This document shows positions 14,301 to 23,600 of a DNA stretch of 64,000 nt, one piece after another. Position 1 is the first letter of the stretch, and every line of letters begins with the position of its first letter. The position numbers and the translations under genes were made by a program. Source of the stretch: Sipunculus nudus (taxonomy: Eukaryota > Annelida > Sipuncula > Golfingiida > Sipunculidae). The stretch is taken from NCBI GenBank assembly GCA_026874595.1, contig CM049307.1, positions 35,692,862 through 35,756,861 on the forward strand. Reading direction: 5' to 3'. The notes under the pieces are model-generated. The model was not told the origin of the DNA and searched no databases. It was given only the letters and a program-made list of their open reading frames with translations.

Positions 14301-17103
14301 GTCCCTCATTTTTCCATCATTACTCCTGCAGTTCTGTACTGACTGAATGTATTTTTTTACATCAGGGATTTTCAGCAAAGCTTTTAAATTGTCCATAAAT
14401 GGTACAACATAACCAAATGACTTTACCTCTACCAGTCTTTTTCTCTTTTGGCTCCATTTAATTCTGCCTCCTAGTGTCACAGCCACTGGCTCCAATAAAT
14501 TTAAATGATCCCTAAAAAATTGTTGCTGCTTATATTCACTATGTAGTGGACCAACTATTTCTGCTGGCATCTGAATACAAACATCCCTACACAGTTCTGC
14601 ACTTGCATCAAAAGCACTTTCAATGTGGTCACATACTGCATTTGCTGTTTGTTGAATTAATTGTGTCTGAGACACCAAAATTTCATTAATTCCAGCCTGA
14701 CTGAGGTTATAATGAGATTTGAGTTTTAATAATAAAAGTGCAAGTGATTTTGTGATGCAAGATGAGTCTTTATCATTAGAATCTGGACCTTCTTGCACAG
14801 TTTCTACCCTTTCAGGCTCTCCTTCATCATATGCATCATCATTCCATTCCTGGAACTTGTGCTTCCTGAAGATATGTTTCCTAAATGTCTCATAGTTCTT
14901 GTACAGAGCTCCACACTGGATACACGACACTTTAAAGTATGGGTGGGACTTATGTTTATTTATTATATGTTTTGACAGTGTCTGGTCTGATATAAACTTG
15001 TGTGGGCATAATGGACATGTAAACAGGGGCTCCATCTTAAAGCTTGCTGAATACCTGCCATCCTTCTTCCTGGAGAACTCTTGTTACCAATTTCTGAAGC
15101 CCAATCTCTGGAAATATCTTGTGAACTTCCTCCGCAGTCAAACTTGTAAGGGCTTCTCCATCAATGTAGTTTTCTGAAATGCAGGGCACACATTCACATA
15201 TGTATCAATGTCTAACACTGTCCGAATTGTTGTTTATACACAGGTGTGGGGGGAATCGAGACCCCCTGCTCTTAACCACCAAACTTGTTTAGACAAATTT
15301 TATGCATGACAGGTAAATAAGCACCCAATGACACCCCCTGACTACCCCCCCCCCCTCCAAAAAAAAAATCCTGAATCTGTGCCTGTTACATGTCCTTGGA
15401 CCATAAAACTCAAGCTGGAATGAACTAGAAGAGTAACTGTGGATTTAAATAAGCTTGCCTTTACTAACTTGAAACCAATTCCTTAAAACTTTTTCAGTAA
15501 TTGTTAAAGCTTACAGGAATTCCTTGTAAATATATAAATTTTAATATAAAATTCAATAAATGATTATTTGTTTGCTTCCATCGTGATAAGGGTTTGCAGA
15601 TTTTAGCCATCATCTGGGTAAAACTGGGGATTAACCCAGTTTTAACCCGGGTTGGGTAAAATAGGTTTTACCCAGGTTTTATCCGGGTTTTACACAGGCT
15701 TTCTTTTCAGTCCCACATTTTCTCTAGTTTTAAACATAAAGTTTATGTAAAAATTGCATAATTTTAAACATTTTTATTCTATACAATTGAATATAGTAAT
15801 AATTCAGTGCATCATGCTTGCAGTACCTTAAGAGTGATCAGATATCAGCTGTCCCTGTTAAAGAGTCATACAAACCATATGAAGGCAAAATGACCTGTTT
15901 ATATATTAGTGCTGTGCCCTGCATTGCCCAACATAAGATCAAGTGTGAGTAGATCCTAATATGAGTTCAATTCTGAGAGGTACATGACTCTGAGCGAGCC
16001 TGTTGATTAGCTAGGTGCTCTGTATAGCCAAAACATGAATTCCAGTGTGACTGGAAAAAGGCTGCTTCTTGACTGGGGTGATGTTTCTATGGATCATGAC
16101 TGCTAACCAATCAGGAAGTAACTAAGGTGTGATGCTCATGTATGATTAACCCTTTACTGTTTACATTTATTTTAGTTTTCCGACAATTTCTGTCGGATTT
16201 AAATTTACATTAACAGCAATATCTTTTCAAGCTTTTAATGTATCTTTATCAAATTTTCAACAGTTTCAACAAAGAGGGTTTGCTGAAGATTATTGAAAAT
16301 CATTGAAACTTAAAAATAATATGCAATATTTTTGTCCTGAAAGAATCTATACATATCATGGCATCCTAGTTGCCCATTTTGAGTGCTCTTTAGTGGCTTG
16401 TAAACAGTGAAGGGTTAAAGCAAATAAATGTGAAAAACCTGGATAATTCACTGGGTAAAAACTGGATAAAATACCTTTTACTTGGGGTTTACCTGCTGGG
16501 TTGGTTAAAATAGGTTCAAACCCTGATGGTGATGCTAACCTGGTAAAGATCCTGGGCTTACATTGTCATTTGTAATATTTGCAAAGCTCTGGTTTATTGG
16601 ACTTGCTGTCATAAGCCCATGTTGAATTTGTTTTATTTTTGCATGCCCCAACATGTTATAAACACGTTAATATAAACAAAACAAGCAGCCTGTGTGTGGT
16701 GATATCCACGTCTTCTGGCATTTTCTTATATAAGCTCCATGGGATGACCTTTAGCTTATACAGGACAGATAGGTGACTGGGCCCCTTTAAGACCCCACTG
16801 AGACTGAGCAAGCTGTAAAGGGGTTTCCAAACCACAAAGTGATACAAATGGGAATACAGTTAGGGGGAGGGCGCTCATTGATAATCATGCAGACTTCTCA
16901 AAGCATTAAGACTTTTAGTATTCATTTTTTGGTTAGTAAGTCACACAGATCTCTTTATACAAAGTTTCAAACTTAAAATAAGTAAGATCATTTCATAACC
17001 TTCAATAATGGTTTATGATTATGAATGTTTTTATAACAACTTTCACCTGAGGATCAGGTCTCATCCCGTCTGTAGTGAATGTAATGTTATTTTTCTTCAT
17101 TGT

Positions 17104-17135
<32 letters not shown>

Positions 17136-17227
17136 AATAAAACAATGAAGAAAAACAACACCTTAAATTCACTACAGACTGTTTCATGGGATGAGACCTG
17201 ATCCTCAGGTGAATTGAGAAAGACTCA

Positions 17228-17275
<48 letters not shown>

Positions 17276-17854
17276 ATATATATGTATATACTGTTAACTA
17301 GATACAATCAATTTCTTGTACTTTAGATTTTAATATTGGAAAGCTAAATTTATTATTTATTAAAATTTCTACATCATAGACGGTACATGACCAAACTTCG
17401 GATAAAACAGGATTAAAGTTAAAATCTGTTTTATCCAATCTGGATTAAATCTCTGGATTAAACTGGCTGCGGATTAAACTACCAACTCTGAACATAACTT
17501 TAGCTCAGATGACTTATAGTCAGCTGAGCTAAAAGGCGAAGGGGGGGGGGGGGGGGGGTTCACATTTAAATTTTAAATTAAAAAATATAAATTATATTTA
17601 ATTTATATGAAAACTATTTTATTTAATAGGACAATGAAGCCAAATAAATCTAAATTAAATTGTTTATTGAGGTTGAGCACTTTAATTATGCTGAAATCTA
17701 GTCAGCTCGTTTAACAATTTAATTGAAACTTACCAGCAAAGCGCTTGGCCACAACTTCATGAGGAAATTTCTCTCTTGCATATGCCTGAACATCTTCCAG
17801 GGAGGAGTGTTTGTTTACTGCCCGAGGATGTCCTGTTTCTGGTGGCTCGGACAT
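5356..17854 (-). CDS. SAM-domain protein of the EnSpm element, 489 aa, five exons
   Basis: Exons on the minus strand are 17854-17734, 15173-15055, 9211-8929, 7988-7354 and 5667-5356. They total 1470 bp with all phases matching and GT-AG introns. Residues about 18-78 form a SAM-like domain ([19 protein letters not shown]). Residues about 176-217 match the Y-P-x-L...WQ...LS..LRNIR block of the SAMD3-like family of fish and invertebrates. Then come an acidic linker, YPWLHEESM, a basic RGRAKKKK tract, and a C-terminal block with [10 protein letters not shown]. The function of this family is unknown to me. SAM domains usually mediate self-association, so a DNA-end-binding or regulatory partner of the transposase is an inference. 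The transposase ORF lies in the second intron. Confidence 0.75.
5800..6900 (+). repeat. Degenerate tandem repeat, about 370-bp unit, three copies
   Basis: Three diverged units in the last SAM-gene intron share phrases such as cttggtgctat, cccaaagtctac and acagtaagcccc. The second ends in a C homopolymer at about 6447-6463. They resemble the core of Helitron-like elements elsewhere in the window. Confidence 0.55.
8000..8900. other. Intron of the SAM gene without recognised features
   Basis: AT-rich intron between exons 3 and 4 with a G homopolymer at about 8743-8756. Nothing else is recognised. Confidence 0.4.
9598..11863 (+). repeat. Recent tandem duplication of about 1.13 kb
   Basis: Copy 1 (about 9598-10730) and copy 2 (10731-11863) are almost identical by eye. 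They differ at scattered single bases and in the length of a G run (about 10335 versus 11467). It lies within the SAM-gene intron. The unit includes the 5' part of a dispersed repeat (aacaagggacccatgggtca) also seen at about 33350. A 60-codon open frame is conserved between copies simply because the copies are young. Confidence 0.9.
12190..12416 (+). mobile_element. 3' end of a dispersed repeat with terminal hairpin
   Basis: The stretch ends with an imperfect inverted repeat (AGCTCAG...CTGAGCT) around 12381-12410 followed by aaaa, preceded by a ggacggacggacaacggac stretch. The same hairpin end occurs alone at about 17502-17535. The matching 5' part (gggacccatgggtcacatcg) starts each copy of the 1.13-kb duplication and recurs at about 33350. 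The element class was not determined. Confidence 0.5.
12639..15035 (-). CDS. CACTA/EnSpm-like transposase with two N-terminal C2H2 fingers, 798 aa
   Basis: A single uninterrupted ORF starts with ATG at 15035. Zinc fingers are C7-x2-C10-x12-H23-x4-H28 and C38-x2-C41-x12-H54-x4-H59. The core resembles a family of animal transposase-like proteins: [13 protein letters not shown] (D269/D270), then [28 protein letters not shown] (D360), a CxxC at 381/384, and [10 protein letters not shown] (E461). These suggest a DDE triad D269 or D270, D360, E461, with the zinc-binding insertion after the second Asp. It lies 19 bp after the donor of exon 2 of the SAM gene, inside its intron, in the same direction. 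No stop or frameshift is seen, so it may be active. Confidence 0.8.
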   Translation of the reverse strand: MEPLFTCPLCPHKFISDQTLSKHIINKHKSHPYFKVSCIQCGALYKNYETFRKHIFRKHKFQEWNDDAYDEGEPERVETVQEGPDSNDKDSSCITKSLALLLLKLKSHYNLSQAGINEILVSQTQLIQQTANAVCDHIESAFDASAELCRDVCIQMPAEIVGPLHSEYKQQQFFRDHLNLLEPVAVTLGGRIKWSQKRKRLVEVKSFGYVVPFMDNLKALLKIPDVKKYIQSVQNCRSNDGKMRDFYDGHIFEGNQENRCKLWLGAYYDDLEIANPVGVNTRKHKVALFYWQLLNIPRQSRSKLQCIQLIGVAKSKDLKLFGMSELLSDFIGGLQELFEKGVEVEGLGTVFGRLLVFTGDNLALHTMGGFKVGVGFSHRICMTCYAVKNDIPSLLIHEDCTLRTIHKYNRECEILSGALSPAARTYWSKEFGINIKSVLAGIPEFDVTKCLLHDPMHIFFEGISMYIVKELLNSCIGQNLFTLDDLNSSLERVKQSQKLNNIPNAIEKSSLKSAKLRQTASQMQCLCHILPLLIGKYIPEGYPKWQHFITLLKIQVLVTSPVADTITVNLLKQMVTTFMTQFAALYPDVDMIPKIHYMVHLPEQMKKFGPLRFHWCMRMEAKNQLFKRMKYRNFKNIPKTLAFNHQRWMCLHQYENQAFLELSPVTGVGEYVPLPNYVTSVPSSQGENWFRTDSVSLHGVTYKTGCVVADWNEDTVCLFVEISEIYVSSLARKVIFHGRKHSSCSYLENSNTYKITFDGGENTNIHPEQLDVPWPVLCFSTGGAAMVAVIISAPYVEP
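15588..16525. mobile_element. hAT-like MITE, 938 bp
   Basis: The left end AAGGGTTTGCAGATTTTAG and the right end read inward (CAGGGTTTGAACCTATTTTA) form imperfect terminal inverted repeats. They are flanked by ATCGTGAT and ATGGTGAT, an 8-bp target duplication with one change, as made by hAT elements. The interior has repeated AACCCGGGTT-like words and no ORF. It lies in the first intron of the SAM gene. Confidence 0.6.
16150..16414. mobile_element. piggyBac-like MITE, 265 bp, nested in the hAT-like MITE
   Basis: Terminal repeats CCCTTTACTGTTTACA and, read inward from the right, CCCTTCACTGTTTACA differ at one base. They are flanked on both sides by TTAA (16146-16149 and 16415-16418), the piggyBac target. 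There is no ORF. Confidence 0.75.
17038..17218. repeat. Inverted repeat of about 80-bp arms around a TA tract
   Basis: The left arm (cacctgaggatcaggtctca...) and the right arm ending gatcctcaggtga are reverse complements with few differences. They meet at a (TA)n tract at 17104-17132. A second TA tract follows at 17231-17282. This is a fold-back element or long hairpin within the SAM-gene intron. Confidence 0.75.
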
Positions 17855-17859
17855 ACTTG

Positions 17860-17990
17860 TACCGTCGTACGTCTTCTTTAATTTCACGTTTTCAGGTCCC
17901 TAAACTTACTGACCTGGGACGCTCCCGCGCGTTCCATTAGCTACTTCCGGCGTATTAAACAACGGAATATTTCGCCTGCTTTATCATAAT
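17860..17990 (-). promoter_or_regulatory. Probable promoter of the EnSpm genes
   Basis: A GC-richer patch lies just upstream of the SAM ATG (minus strand) and inside the right subterminal array. It includes an ETS-type CCGGAAGT word (minus strand, about 17945) and gcgcgttcc. Its position near one element end matches the usual CACTA layout. No TATA box was picked out. Confidence 0.4.
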
Positions 17991-18023
17991 TGTTTACCAG
18001 TTATTCCATACCAGCAGCTTCGT

Positions 18024-18200
18024 GAAACATGAGATATGACTCAAACATGCATATGAAACATGTATCGAAAAGAAGGATGTTTCAAACTAGAAAGTCTGTC
18101 AGATATTTAATATTACATGTTTCAAAACATGTTTAATTTGAATACATGTTTTCTAATGAAACATGTACCATCATTTTGAAACATCATGTGAAACGTCATT
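18024..18200. repeat. Right subterminal array of GAAACATGTTTC-like words
   Basis: The same words as at the left end lie just inside the right terminus. The right array is shorter than the left (about 180 versus 450 bp), the asymmetry often seen in CACTA elements. Confidence 0.8.
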
Positions 18201-18209
18201 TTTACAGTG

Positions 18210-20540
18210 ACGCGTGTGACAAACTGCATGCGCAAGAAAAAGGTATGTGGCGCGGGAGTCTGGTACAGCCTATATATACACGCGATGTTTTAGACCCGTT
18301 ATACCGTTGCAATTCGTGACAAAGCAAATGTTTGTATATTTTCACTAAAATTGACCAATTTAAGGTCATTCTCATACTGGAGCCCATAAACTCTTATTTA
18401 ACAGGCTTAAACCTCTGATCCATATGTGTGCTTATGCAAGTATCCATGGAATCTTCTCAGCCATCGATAGGAAAGCTGAATAATGATCATTTTTCAGGCA
18501 AAACATGGCATAAAACTGAATCGAAACAGCTGCTCTACAGCTAGTGCCACAAAAAACAAGGGGTAGCAAGTTTCCCCAAAAAAGCAGCAAAGTGCAAACT
18601 TTGTAAATAATATAGTCGCTTGATAAACACCAGAAGGACGTGTCGCACGGGTCGTGCTGCGTAAAAGCATCTGCCTCTACAGGTATTTACAGATTGGCTC
18701 CAGAAAAGCGTTTAACAAGCGGATAACAGGATGATCGAATGCCCACATAATGCAGTCATGAACCAAGATACAAACGGGATACGTAACATTAATAAAGGTG
18801 GTGCCAGCTGTGGCATACAGCTCACATGTTCAACACCTGTAAAAAATTTCCGGTGGTATATAGGTGCTGCGTTCTTCGGGTGTTTTTGTATCAAATGACA
18901 ATCACAATAACATTAACACTATTGTGTTTTCCCTTGCTCCAGGAAACTTTTAATCATTAAATAAATGAGAAAGTGTCCAAAATTGGTAACTAATTTTGAA
19001 TGAGAAGTTAATACCGCTCCAACCACAGATATGAGTCAACACCGGTAGCGCCACCTGCAGATTACTATACAATATTTAATATTGGATATCGACAACCGAT
19101 CAAGTGCATCCGCCAAATCACTGAGACATGACCAAATCCATCGTTTGGATTGTGAGAGCCCGGCAAAATTCCTTACATCAGATTTGACGAAAAATCGCCT
19201 GAGTCTGTAAAAGCATCTATAATTAGGTTTTGGTTTGTGACCCCTGTCCATTTAATTGCTGCAAAGTTCAATATATGACTATATAAAATTTGTGTAGCTG
19301 TCGCCATGAGCACGTGCAATGGCAAAAGATAAGGAAATTCATGGGAATATCTGTTTTCAAAATTATTTGAAGCGATTTGAGGTATAATTAAGTAAAGTAG
19401 GCCTATAGCTGCATCCACAGACACTGCAAAAACGCCTTTATGGGCAGCGACGCCTGTACTCTTGTTTACGATTAGAACTAACGTTATTAAAGATTTATGG
19501 ACGTTAAACGTCTGGCCAATTTATACACGCATCTAGGCCTTACGCCAGAATCATGTGTAATTTTCACCATGGAAAGTACTCTTATTAAATAATAGTCGCA
19601 TTTTCCCGCTTCATCGACCTATCATGACAAACTATTTCATCGAAGCCATATGTATCCGTTGCGAGCAAAATTTTCCCCAAAAGACAGGCCAATATGGGTG
19701 CCGGGCTGATGAGCAGTCCGTGAAGCGGGAACGCAGAGGGGGCAAAATTGGACCTATTATTTATTAAGGGTTCCCTATAACCTACATGGAAAGATACCGG
19801 AATTTACGTAAAAATGATTCTTTCCCCGGTATTAAAATGTAATTGCCTAAAATTAAAAAAAAAACATACAATGACGTAGCGTACCTGCACTAGCAAATAA
19901 CCCGGATTATGAACTGGTTAGTCTAAATAATTTAGTCTGTCCCACCAGGCCACTTAATAATATCGAGTAAAAGCAGGATTTTGGAAACAGGGAGGTCCAA
20001 CCAGAAAGAACAAGTCATCTAGAACTTGTCAGAAAAAAAAAGTCATCTGGAACTGGTCCGGAGGATTAAGATGCGCGAACCAAGAGCGGATACGGTAACA
20101 TGTACAGCTGGTTACCCACTCTTTAGGCTTAAAGGGGTAGGTATTAATAGGCCTACACTGGAATATCTCAAAACTTTTTTATATAATTAGGCCTATACAG
20201 TTATAATTCCAAATAGGCCTAGATCTGTAAGTATGAATGCATGCTGTACCCCTAGGGTACTATATATAGAATGTAAATGTAGGCCTACCGGTAGGCCTAC
20301 ACATGCAGTTTACAGATAATACGTATAGGTATATTATTGTTGAAGTGTGCGCGTGTGTAATGTCCTGAAAGTGAAATAGGTCAAATGTGGTTATACTGCG
20401 CCTGCAAGGACTAGTTGCGGCTCGCACATCCGTGCAAGTGTCCCGCTGGCAGGAAATGTCGGTCGATCTTGTTTATCGTTAGAAAACCGCGCCAGTACTT
20501 TTTTAGGATTGTTTACATCGTAAGCGAGATTAAAGTTCAC
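18210..20540. other. Spacer upstream of kinase A
   Basis: This non-coding block is shared with about 37540-40430 upstream of kinase B, with indels. It contains many TAGGCCTA-type words (about 19399-20300) and a perfect 24-bp palindrome built from them at 20278-20301. The ORFs here are short and not conserved between copies. Confidence 0.5.
20278..20301. repeat. Perfect 24-bp palindrome of TAGGCCTAC units
   Basis: Two GTAGGCCTAC words meet at CCGG to give an exactly self-complementary 24-mer about 350 bp upstream of the kinase A start. The equivalent place in copy 2 is diverged. Confidence 0.7.
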
Positions 20541-20612
20541 GCCAGATGACGTAGACTTCACAGCCAATGATACTGATGGTTGGTGACTTTTCAACTCTGA
20601 ACTTGGCGCCAA
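20540..20612 (+). promoter_or_regulatory. Kinase A promoter core (CRE-like, CCAAT, E2F)
   Basis: In order: TGACGTAG (about 20547), CCAAT (about 20564) and the palindromic E2F-type site TTGGCGCCAA (20603-20612), about 37 bp before the ATG. All three are kept at the same spacing upstream of kinase B. The additional TTCCCGCC E2F-like site of copy B reads TTCACGCC here. Such elements fit an S-phase or growth-linked nucleotide salvage gene. Confidence 0.5.
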
Positions 20613-20648
20613 CTTTGATCATCAACTGACAGTCAACGCAGGAAGCCA

Positions 20649-23600
20649 ATGTCATCTCTTTTTATCCTGAAGATTTTAGAGAACTTAAAAATATTGAACG
20701 GCGAGGTATCATTTCAAGATTTGGAGGAAGTGGGTGTGTATTCTAGATGTCAGATTTGTCTTTTAAATTACACTTTATACCTTATTAGAATAATTGCACG
20801 AAACGAATGTTTGCGTGGAGGTGGGCGCCGCTATGTTGAAAGGGGGGTCAGATGGGGACATGCTGCTATGAGCTGCGCGTGGTCAGTATGTGCCAGGGCA
20901 AGTCCGGATGGTCTTTTCCTGATGGAACGCTGAGGGCAAGTCTGAATCTGACAAGCGGGCCACTCGTCCGTCGCCTGGACCTGTGTGGTGGCCGATCAGA
21001 AAGACTGAGGACTTTTTTATGGTTGAGGATGCCGTGCGACGTTTCATCACAGACATCAGACTTAGGCCTACAGACGCACGTTCCCTGTGTAGACTGATTC
21101 CGATTATGTCAATTAACTGATGTTTCAGGTTCTAGCTTTGTCAAATCTGAGAAGGTAGATGTCTTTGTTCAAAGATGTAACTTTAATTAATTTCATAATT
21201 AATAAAGTGTCCTCTTTCTAAAATTTCTATATATCAGATAAAATACCAAATAAGTATACATGGTTAGAGCAATACCCATTAAAATTTTAAGGAAACTTCA
21301 GTGAGACATTTCTGATAAGGTCTGTGACTTCCGATTACATTGGACAGATCCAGAATACTGTATGGTATTTAATCTACAGATGATGCTTACATTTGCTTGA
21401 TTTCATAATCATATGTGTGCCGAGATTCATGAGGAGACTGAGCAGATAAAGCATTTGCGAGCAATTTATTGCATTGTGAAAAATACTAATGTCAATTCAA
21501 ATATCTATGACTTGAGAATGTATAATTTATGCTCGACCAATTCTTAAGAAAGTTCAAACCTGCATAATAGCTGCCAGAGCAAGGTTCAATTTTGCATCAG
21601 ATTTTGTCAAAAAAAGTAAGTCCTCCATTAGAACAAGCATACAATGGCTTTGCTGAGGATTGGGAATTTAAGTCATTCCGCATCGCAGGATCAAATTGAA
21701 TGAGCCGCCATGAACTGGTTTCAGAAATATAAACATTTGTTGATATTGCCTAATCTCCTGATGCGGATGATCCGGTCAGCGCCGTGCTAACACCTGGAAA
21801 CTGAGAAAGATGTTTAGCAAGGAACTGATGATTAAAGGTGTCCCACGCGACCAAGGTTTCCTTTGGTTTAACTCTAACAGAAAGCAAAATGTTTTGTGTG
21901 CTGAAGCTCGTGTGGAGACTTTTGTCTTTTTATACCCCTTTTACAGAATAAACAAAAAGTGTCAAAACTTGTGATTGATATGTTTTAAATTATTTTAACT
22001 TTTCTGTGCATTTTTTTTAATCTACAGCAAAACAAGTTTATAAGGCAAATCACTCCTTGATTTTAAAAAATTTCTTGTCAAATGATTATTTTGTATACTC
22101 AGGGGTCTTAATTCTCAAAGTGGGCCTTTTTGCTTAAAGGATAAATTATTTTCATGATGCCCTGGGAGTTTTAAGTTATCACTTGGGAGTTTCATGTAAA
22201 AAAACGCCTAATATATTGAGAGGGGAAGGGAAAGAAAATTGACCATAGAAAGGCCATATAGTCCCTGATATAATGGCCTTATATGGTAAATTAAGTGCAT
22301 GTGTCAATGTTTAGCTTTCAGAAAGGGATTTTTCAATGTGTCAGTTTGACATAACAGTTATGATTGTGGTGTTTCTATTCACATGATCTGAATCCTTGTA
22401 TTTGCTGTATAAGACAGTGTATCAGGACTTAAGGAGTTCTGTCAGAAAAGGATAAGAAAGTTTACTGTAAGTTGATTAAAGGAGCAAGTACATCAGCTTT
22501 ACCATATTAAGTTGAAATGTCAAGATAAAAGATAGAATGCAGTTTTTTAAACCATAACATCATAAGAAACTCATATTCTTCATCAGAGTACAAAAAAAGT
22601 GTTTCACGAGGTATTTATAATGTTGTACGTAGTTGTTTGTTCATCATTTTGTCTGTTAACAGCAAGATCATAATTATTGTCCTGTCAACACGATAACTTT
22701 TGTAGGGTTGGATATTTTCCCCCAAAATTTGAAACACTGTCTGAATTTTGCAAGTGCAAAAATAAGCCATTCTAGCTCTTTATATTTTCTTCATATCTCG
22801 AGGAAGATATGTATTTGTAGGTATCAGTGGAAGGAAATATTGGATGTGGAAAATCAACATTTCTCGAATACTTCCAGTCTTGTCCAAAAGTTGAGGTAAG
22901 TGTAGCAAGATCATTTCTTCAAAATTGTTTATGTGGCTGGTGTGGTCGGTGGTGTTGCATGGTCCCTTTTCTTCAGTGTCTAATGGTAGAATACATTTTA
23001 TTCCGACTCGTATTAGTTATTATGACAGATAGATGATTGATTGAAGAATTTCATTTTAAGTGTGGTTTCTTTTCCTATCACCAGTCATAAATTAAATTGG
23101 AGAAAACATTTAAGGGCAAATAAATTTGTGCTGTGCACAACCTGCTGTTTCTGCATTTACAGCTTGCTAATGTATAAAGCTTTGTAGTTTGGGCATAACA
23201 TGCATTACACTTGTATAACAGAATTACATCGATTAAAGGAAGTCCCAGGTCTTGACTGTTATAAAAAATTCGATATATGGAGGCAAACCCTGTGCAGTCT
23301 CATTTTTATAAAAATCATCCCAAAACTGTCAATGTATTTTTTGTCATGATATGCAATTTCGATATTGTCATGTGTATACATTTTGTCAGTAGGCATTGAA
23401 GGAGCCAGTTGAACAATGGAGAGATCTCAGAGGACATAATGCATTGGTAAGTTCAGATCAATAAACAATTAAGCAGTTCCTATGACAGACAGTGAACATA
23501 TACATTTTACTGTTAATTTATTTGTGTGGAATGATCTGCAAGTAATTATTAGGCAGCATTTGGTAGGTAATTGTTACTTTTGTCGTGACAATTTATTTTT

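Larger units (their letters stand above)
3097..18209. mobile_element. CACTA/EnSpm-type DNA transposon, 15.1 kb
   Basis: The ends are found by comparison with the unoccupied duplicate at about 37525-37550. The left end reads CACTCTAAAAACTG. The right end, read inward, is CACTGTAAAAATGACG. This gives CACT termini with 9 of the first 10 bases matching. Flanks are TCG at left and ACG at right, which would be a 3-bp target duplication with one change, as is usual for CACTA elements. Dense catgtttc/gaaacatg arrays lie just inside both ends. The element encodes a zinc-finger transposase and a SAM-domain protein, both on the minus strand. It contains a recent tandem duplication and two nested MITEs. 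Both ORFs appear open, so it may be autonomous. Confidence 0.85.

Noticed and set aside
15035..15173. SAM exon 2 read directly into the transposase as one fused protein
   Set aside because: Frame continuation meets a stop (AAGCTTTAA) before the transposase ATG, and splicing it out would need an intron of 19 bases.
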